Part shown: positions 7,397 to 10,337 of the stretch, in pieces
Layout of the letters: each line of letters begins with the position of its first letter
Position numbering within the stretch: the stretch's first letter is position 1
Assembly: GCA_016181215.1 (NCBI GenBank)
Contig: JACOZS010000061.1
Span: forward strand, 1-10,337
DNA: 10,337 nucleotides
Direction of reading: 5' to 3'
From: Candidatus Woesearchaeota archaeon
GTDB taxonomy: Archaea; Nanobdellota; Nanobdellia; SCGC-AAA011-G17; JACOZS01
The notes under the pieces: model-generated
What the model saw: the letters and a program-made list of their open reading frames with translations, nothing else
What the model was told of the DNA's origin: nothing
The model's database searches: none
Made by a program: the position numbers and the translations under genes

Positions 7397-8041
7397 TTAT
7401 TGGGTAAATGTATCAGAAGGCATAGAAGACATTTGTTTTTGGTCTTCAGAATCCTCATCTGGAGTCTCTGTTTGCTCTTTATCAGTTTGCGTTTCATCAT
7501 CTTCAAAAAAACTAAGACGTTCTTTACATTCTACAGTTGTTGAAGCCGCCACAAAAATTCTTCTCAGCCCGGTTTTTCCCCAAAACTCACCAGTAAATAA
7601 CCCGCCTTTTTTTCTGCAATAATAACACGTTTCAATCTCAGGGGTATCTGGAACTTTAGATGGACACTCGTTAGGACAACCCCCAATAAAACTTGGATCA
7701 TCCTCATTATTAATAATAGATTCTAAATCTAATTCAGCTTGTCTCTTTAATTCTTCCCAAGATTCTTTAGCCTCATCGCTATCGCATCCGCGCCATAAAG
7801 GAGTTAAAGGAGTTTCCCTTGTAACTATAAACTTGTTCTCTCCGCAGGCTAACTCTGTAGCACTCTCCTCATTAAATAATTCTTCGCAGTCAGCATCTCC
7901 AGCGGAGTTTTTGGTAGCTTTAACTTTCCCTTCCTTAGCCTGATATCCAGTTATACTGCTATTAATTAGAACAAGTCCTACACTAAAAACTATCAATATT
8001 ACAACAACTAAATTTTTATTAAATTTAATCTTCTTTTTCAC
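7397..8041 (-). CDS. Small membrane-anchored Cys-containing protein of unknown function
   Basis: The product is 214 residues from the GTG at 8041 (MKKKIKFNKN...). Lysines precede a single hydrophobic helix at about 11-27, acting as an uncleaved anchor or a signal peptide ending near SSITGY. The exterior part holds eight cysteines (52, 66, 86, 122, 126, 139, 142, 172), including a CPNEC and a CYYC pair, a charged helical stretch at 88-113, and a very acidic, Ser/Thr/Gln-rich tail from 180. A TTG six codons upstream (8059) is also in frame. I prefer the GTG because the TATA box at 8063-8070 lies about 25 bases from it, the spacing of a leaderless archaeal transcript, and no Shine-Dalgarno precedes either codon. 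The GDADC motif at 48-52 also occurs in the giant Cys-rich protein at 290-294. The family is not recognised. Confidence 0.75.
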   Translation of the reverse strand: MKKKIKFNKNLVVVILIVFSVGLVLINSSITGYQAKEGKVKATKNSAGDADCEELFNEESATELACGENKFIVTRETPLTPLWRGCDSDEAKESWEELKRQAELDLESIINNEDDPSFIGGCPNECPSKVPDTPEIETCYYCRKKGGLFTGEFWGKTGLRRIFVAASTTVECKERLSFFEDDETQTDKEQTETPDEDSEDQKQMSSMPSDTFTQ

Positions 8042-8062
8042 AATATTTAGAAAATTCAAAAC

Positions 8063-8070
8063 TATTTAAA
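8063..8070 (-). promoter_or_regulatory. TATA box for the small Cys-containing membrane protein
   Basis: On the minus strand this reads TTTAAATA, one base after the PCNA stop codon. Its centre is about 25-26 bases before the GTG at 8041, so the transcript would begin at or next to the start codon (leaderless). Confidence 0.5.
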
Positions 8071-8071
8071 G

Positions 8072-8815
8072 TTAATCATTGGCTACCCTTGGCGCTAAAA
8101 TCCATGTCATGCTAACTTTATCCTTGACATTATACTCTAATCTTAAGGGATACTCTTTTCCGAATTGAACTATCACATTATCTGCTAATTTGCTGGCTTT
8201 AATCATCTTTTTCAAATATTCTATGCTATACTTCCCTTTAACTTCTCCGCCATCATTTTTCACTTTAGTATTTTCATCCCCGACTTCAACCCTTGCATTA
8301 TTCATCTTGCCCTCAGATTCAACAAAAAGCCTGTCCTTCATTACTACCAATGCAACAGATTCAGCCACAACATCCATATCCTCTATGGCTTCATTGAATA
8401 AATAACTAGGAACATCTATTCTCAAATCAAATTTAAGATCAGGAACCCTCTGCTTTCCAGTTTCTAAATCAAGCAAAGCCAGATTAAATGTTCTTGAACT
8501 TTCTCCCCTCAGTTGTATCTTTAATTTGGCCTTGTCCTTATCCAGTTCCATAATCAAAACGTCACTCGGTTTCGCCCTTTTCAATATCTGCTTCAGCGAA
8601 TCTAGGCTTACCCCGATTTCAACCTCATCATCAACCTTATATTCAGTAAATGCGCTGCTAAGAAGTTTAAAATCAATCATTGCCACGTTGGCAGGATCCA
8701 TTGCAGTCAATAATATCTTCTCTTTATCCACTTTCAATTTTACTTCGTTGACTAGTTCGGAAATTATGCTTACACTGTCAACTAATAACTTTGGTTCTGC
8801 TAAGGTTAATTTCAT
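8072..8815 (-). CDS. pcn: DNA polymerase sliding clamp (PCNA)
   Basis: The product has 247 residues, the usual length of archaeal/eukaryotic PCNA. It forms a ring around DNA (normally a trimer) that tethers DNA polymerase, ligase, FEN1 and other PIP-box partners. Visible hallmarks are the N-terminal clamp fold with AMDPANVAMIDF at about 38-49, the interdomain connecting loop around 113-128 (LALLDLETGKQRVPDL), and the C-terminal segment ending in APR. Basic residues such as KQILKRAK (75-82) fit the DNA-facing inner surface. It starts at ATG 8815, preceded by a G-rich tract (GTGGGGGAGT) immediately upstream and a TATA box at 8846-8853. Nothing is missing, and only one PCNA is visible in the window, so a homotrimer is the simplest reading. 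Identification is firm from conserved motifs and length. Confidence 0.95.
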   Translation of the reverse strand: MKLTLAEPKLLVDSVSIISELVNEVKLKVDKEKILLTAMDPANVAMIDFKLLSSAFTEYKVDDEVEIGVSLDSLKQILKRAKPSDVLIMELDKDKAKLKIQLRGESSRTFNLALLDLETGKQRVPDLKFDLRIDVPSYLFNEAIEDMDVVAESVALVVMKDRLFVESEGKMNNARVEVGDENTKVKNDGGEVKGKYSIEYLKKMIKASKLADNVIVQFGKEYPLRLEYNVKDKVSMTWILAPRVAND

Positions 8816-8845
8816 ACTCCCCCACTACCTGCAGGATACTGCTTG

Positions 8846-8853
8846 TTTATAAG
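8846..8853 (-). promoter_or_regulatory. Candidate TATA box for PCNA
   Basis: On the minus strand this reads CTTATAAA, 5 bases after the stop of the four-helix membrane protein. Its centre is about 34 bases before the PCNA ATG, which predicts a leader of roughly 8 bases overlapping the GGGGGAG tract. That spacing is intermediate between the leaderless and leadered promoters elsewhere in the window, so this call is weaker. Confidence 0.4.
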
Positions 8854-8858
8854 AATTT

Positions 8859-9263
8859 CTATTCTCTTCTGTATGTTCCGCCAAAACTGTCATATATAAG
8901 CAGCAGTCCAAGCAGCATTAATACATACTGGTAGTAGTTATAGGCTAAAACTGTTAATCCTGTCGCGAAATCAGTTATAACCCCCATAGAAATTAATAAA
9001 GGATATGCCCCTAAAGATATGCTGACTAAACCAACAATTATGCTGACCACCCCGTTAAAAACTCTTGTTCTTCGTGAAGCATCCAGCCATAAGAAGATTC
9101 CAGCCAGTATAAATCCAATATTCATTGCAACAGAAGGGGGTTTAATTAAGATATTTGTGAGAAAAACCGGAAGCTGTGAAGCAGTTTGTGTTGCTGAAAG
9201 AAACGGAAATACGCCTATGATAAAGAGCAGCAACCCAAGCAAAAACCCTATGGTTCCTATCAA
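8859..9263 (-). CDS. Four-helix integral membrane protein of unknown function
   Basis: The product has 134 residues and is strongly hydrophobic, with four likely helices at about 2-23, 43-60, 68-93 and 104-126. The basic loop DASRRTR (62-68) between helices 2 and 3 suggests that this loop is cytoplasmic. There is no signal peptide apart from the first helix, and no cysteine or obvious catalytic motif. The start is TTG at 9263-9261. GAGGTG lies 5 bases upstream, and the TTG overlaps the TGA stop of the reading frame of the OB-fold gene's C-terminal part (TTGA). It is therefore probably translated together with the OB-fold gene from the promoter at 9517-9524. The family is not recognised; pairing of a nucleic-acid-binding OB protein with a membrane protein gives no clear functional clue. 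Confidence 0.75.
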   Translation of the reverse strand: MIGTIGFLLGLLLFIIGVFPFLSATQTASQLPVFLTNILIKPPSVAMNIGFILAGIFLWLDASRRTRVFNGVVSIIVGLVSISLGAYPLLISMGVITDFATGLTVLAYNYYQYVLMLLGLLLIYDSFGGTYRRE

Positions 9264-9495
9264 CTTAACACCTCTCTAATCTTTCTATGCATCTCTTTGT
9301 CTATTTTACTCAAATCCTGCACTATTTCAGCTTGCATCTCAAACCCGTTATTGTGATCTGTCCTGTACCATCATCAAGCAAAAAGGAATTTTCATTCTTG
9401 CTAACAATAACCCCTGAAACAACAACCTTAAAATCTTCAATAGTGATATTCTTAATGAATCTCTCTTTGAATGGCTGCTGAAAAGAATTTTCCAT
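9260..9495 (-). CDS. Small OB-fold nucleic-acid-binding protein, interrupted by a -1 frame change
   Basis: From the ATG at 9495 the frame reads MENSFQQPFKERF..., then the OB-fold-like strands VVVSGVIVSK and SFLLDDGTGQITIT, and then stops at TAG 9324-9322 after 57 codons. In the -1 frame the sequence continues without a stop from before the break to TGA 9262-9260 as EMQAEIVQDLSK followed by IDKEMHRKIREVLS. That is a sensible last strand and helix for this type of protein, and its stop overlaps the next gene's TTG. A shift at GGGTTTG (9346-9340) would give 78 residues. DDGTG is typical of RPA/tRNA-anticodon-type OB folds. The product looks short for the fold: a strand between TGQITIT and the EMQAEIV strand seems to be missing, so an internal out-of-frame deletion is possible. 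The ATG lies about 25 bases from the TATA box at 9517-9524 and has no Shine-Dalgarno (leaderless). Confidence 0.65.
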
Positions 9496-9516
9496 AGAAA
9501 TAAATTAATTCATAGG

Positions 9517-9524
9517 TATAAAAA
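9517..9524 (-). promoter_or_regulatory. TATA box for the OB-fold/membrane-protein operon
   Basis: On the minus strand this reads TTTTTATA, 8 bases after the stop of transcription factor S. Its centre is about 25-26 bases before the ATG at 9495, which is leaderless spacing. The T-run in it could also help end the transcript of the upstream gene. Confidence 0.5.
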
Positions 9525-9532
9525 TCTTTTTA

Positions 9533-9847
9533 TTAATAAACTCTCCATGTATGCGAGCATTTAGTGCATTTAAAAAATCTCGTTTCTGCCTCATCCCCTG
9601 ATCTGGTCTGAACTGTCCAATAGTATGCTTCTCCATTATTGCATTTAGGACACTCTTCTTTTATTCTTGGTAATACCTCTGCTTTTTTGTCTATGACCTC
9701 TATCTTGTCTCTGGCCGTAAATACTGTCTTCTCTTTCAGAATAACTTTTTCCCCTTTTCCGGTTTTATAACCGCAGCTGCAAACAAGCTTGCTTTTCTTG
9801 CCTGATCTTTTTGGTATTAATATTGATCCGCAACGTGGACAAAACAT
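9533..9847 (-). CDS. tfs: Transcription factor S (TFIIS-like RNA cleavage factor)
   Basis: The product has 104 residues, the normal length for archaeal TFS. It rescues backtracked RNA polymerase by stimulating cleavage of the nascent transcript in the polymerase active site. The N-terminal zinc ribbon has CPRC (3-6) and C23/C25 (CSC). The C-terminal TFIIS-type ribbon has CPKC (66-69) and CTKC (94-97), and it ends in the typical HTWR. The acidic tip RSGDEAET (82-89) keeps the catalytic Asp85-Glu86, so it should be cleavage-competent, unlike TFS paralogues that have lost the pair. The ATG at 9847 follows the signal peptidase stop by one base, and AGAGGT lies about 10 bases upstream inside that gene, so the two are probably one transcript. 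Confidence 0.95.
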   Translation of the reverse strand: MFCPRCGSILIPKRSGKKSKLVCSCGYKTGKGEKVILKEKTVFTARDKIEVIDKKAEVLPRIKEECPKCNNGEAYYWTVQTRSGDEAETRFFKCTKCSHTWRVY

Positions 9848-9848
9848 T

Positions 9849-10337
9849 TTAACTTAACCTCTCTATTAATCCGACAAACCCTATCTTAATCCAGCCTAAT
9901 AAAGGTATCCTTGCAACAGCCTTTCCTGTCCTTGATACCTGTTCTCCATTAACCTCGCCAGGATCAGCATTATTATTGTTATCTCCTTTAGTCATAAAGT
10001 AATAAACCCCCTTCTCCTCTCTTGTTTTAACCACCCTGTGTATGACTGGATTATTATAACTCGGAGTTTCATACACCACAACCTGTCCTGTTTTAATATC
10101 TTTCGGTTCTACCCCATATAAAATCATAATGTCCCCTTTCAAAAAACCATCTCTAAGAGGAAAATCTTCAAACTGCTCTTTAGTAAAATTCTTTTCTTCA
10201 TACCAGTTTTTATTTGCTTCCCACCAATTATTAAAATCAGAAGGGTGATGTTCCATGCTTCCGGATACAACAGCAACTATAGGAAAACTCGTGCCTAAAA
10301 TCAAACCCAAGCCCGGATAGACTAGATACTTGACAAT
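9849..10337 (-). CDS. Signal peptidase I, archaeal/ER type (start beyond right edge)
   Basis: This membrane-bound serine protease removes signal peptides from exported proteins. The reading frame is open to the window edge: before the TTG at 10310 it continues upstream as IVKYLVYPG, part of the N-terminal membrane helix. The true start is therefore outside, and 162 codons are visible. Motifs in order are SGSMEH (nucleophile Ser), KGDIMIL, VVVYE, PVIHRVV (the His that replaces the bacterial Lys general base) and TKGDNN followed by D (the acidic box). A hydrophobic C-terminal stretch (LLGWIKIGFVGLIERLS) ends the protein. An insert of about 40 residues rich in Trp, Asn and acidic residues lies between SGSM and KGD. 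It is a plausible processing enzyme for the signal-peptide-bearing proteins further left. It overlaps nothing; the next gene begins one base after its stop. Confidence 0.92.
   Translation of the reverse strand: MVKYLVYPGLGLILGTSFPIVAVVSGSMEHHPSDFNNWWEANKNWYEEKNFTKEQFEDFPLRDGFLKGDIMILYGVEPKDIKTGQVVVYETPSYNNPVIHRVVKTREEKGVYYFMTKGDNNNNADPGEVNGEQVSRTGKAVARIPLLGWIKIGFVGLIERLS

Noticed and set aside
8042..8059. TTG at 8059 as the start of the small Cys-containing protein
   Set aside because: It lies within about 7-8 bases of the TATA box centre at 8063-8070, so it is very unlikely to be transcribed from that promoter; GTG 8041 fits leaderless spacing.
9287..9481. Plus-strand 64-codon frame between the membrane protein and transcription factor S
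   Set aside because: It is the complement of the minus-strand OB-fold gene, which has a TATA box, a coupled downstream gene and recognisable motifs.
1..10337. CRISPR arrays, tRNA/rRNA genes, insertion sequences or attachment sites
   Set aside because: Coding genes cover nearly all of the window; no spaced short repeats, cloverleaf-like segments or terminal inverted repeats were seen in the gaps.

Overview
The window looks like a compact, A+T-rich archaeal genome, most likely a DPANN lineage of the Woesearchaeota/Pacearchaeota type. The archaeal assignment is well supported: a PCNA sliding clamp, a two-zinc-ribbon transcription factor S, an ER/archaeal-type (Ser-His) signal peptidase, and TATA boxes at archaeal distances from starts. 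The DPANN assignment is my inference from the style of the secreted Cys-rich proteins and the short 'KGQ' pilin-like N-termini. Every gene I can support lies on the minus strand, so transcription runs from the right edge to the left edge. There is no gene-free stretch over 300 bases; the gaps are 1 to 51 bases. I see no tRNA, rRNA, CRISPR array or insertion sequence.

Right part (about 7.4-10.3 kb), information processing plus secretion: a signal peptidase open at the right edge (9849-10337) is followed one base later by transcription factor S (9533-9847). Next is a small OB-fold gene (9260-9495) that is broken by a -1 frame change exactly at a GGGTTTG heptamer. It is coupled by a TTGA stop/start overlap to a four-helix membrane protein (8859-9263). 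PCNA follows (8072-8815), then a small membrane-anchored Cys-containing protein (7397-8041).

Left part (1-7345), cell envelope: two tandem paralogues of a very large secreted Cys-rich protein. Both have the order signal peptide, Cys-rich ectodomain, hydrophobic membrane region, and four Ig-like repeats with a Cys ladder. The right-hand copy is split by a frame change into 5726-7345 and 4408-5766; the left-hand copy (38-3613) is intact at 1191 codons. Between them lies a pilin-like membrane-anchored protein (3610-4362), coupled to the large gene by another TTGA overlap. The large gene is coupled by an ATGA overlap to a second 'KGQ' pilin-like gene whose first 13 codons are visible at the left edge (1-41).

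Most promoters are TATA boxes sitting directly behind the upstream stop codon. They fall into two spacing classes: about 25 bases to the start (leaderless) and about 40 bases (short leader with a Shine-Dalgarno). The most interesting points are the two frame changes, one at a canonical -1 slippery heptamer and one at an RF2-like AGA-TGA stop, and the apparent pilin-like/giant-Cys-protein operon. Sequencing or assembly error remains the default explanation for both frame changes.
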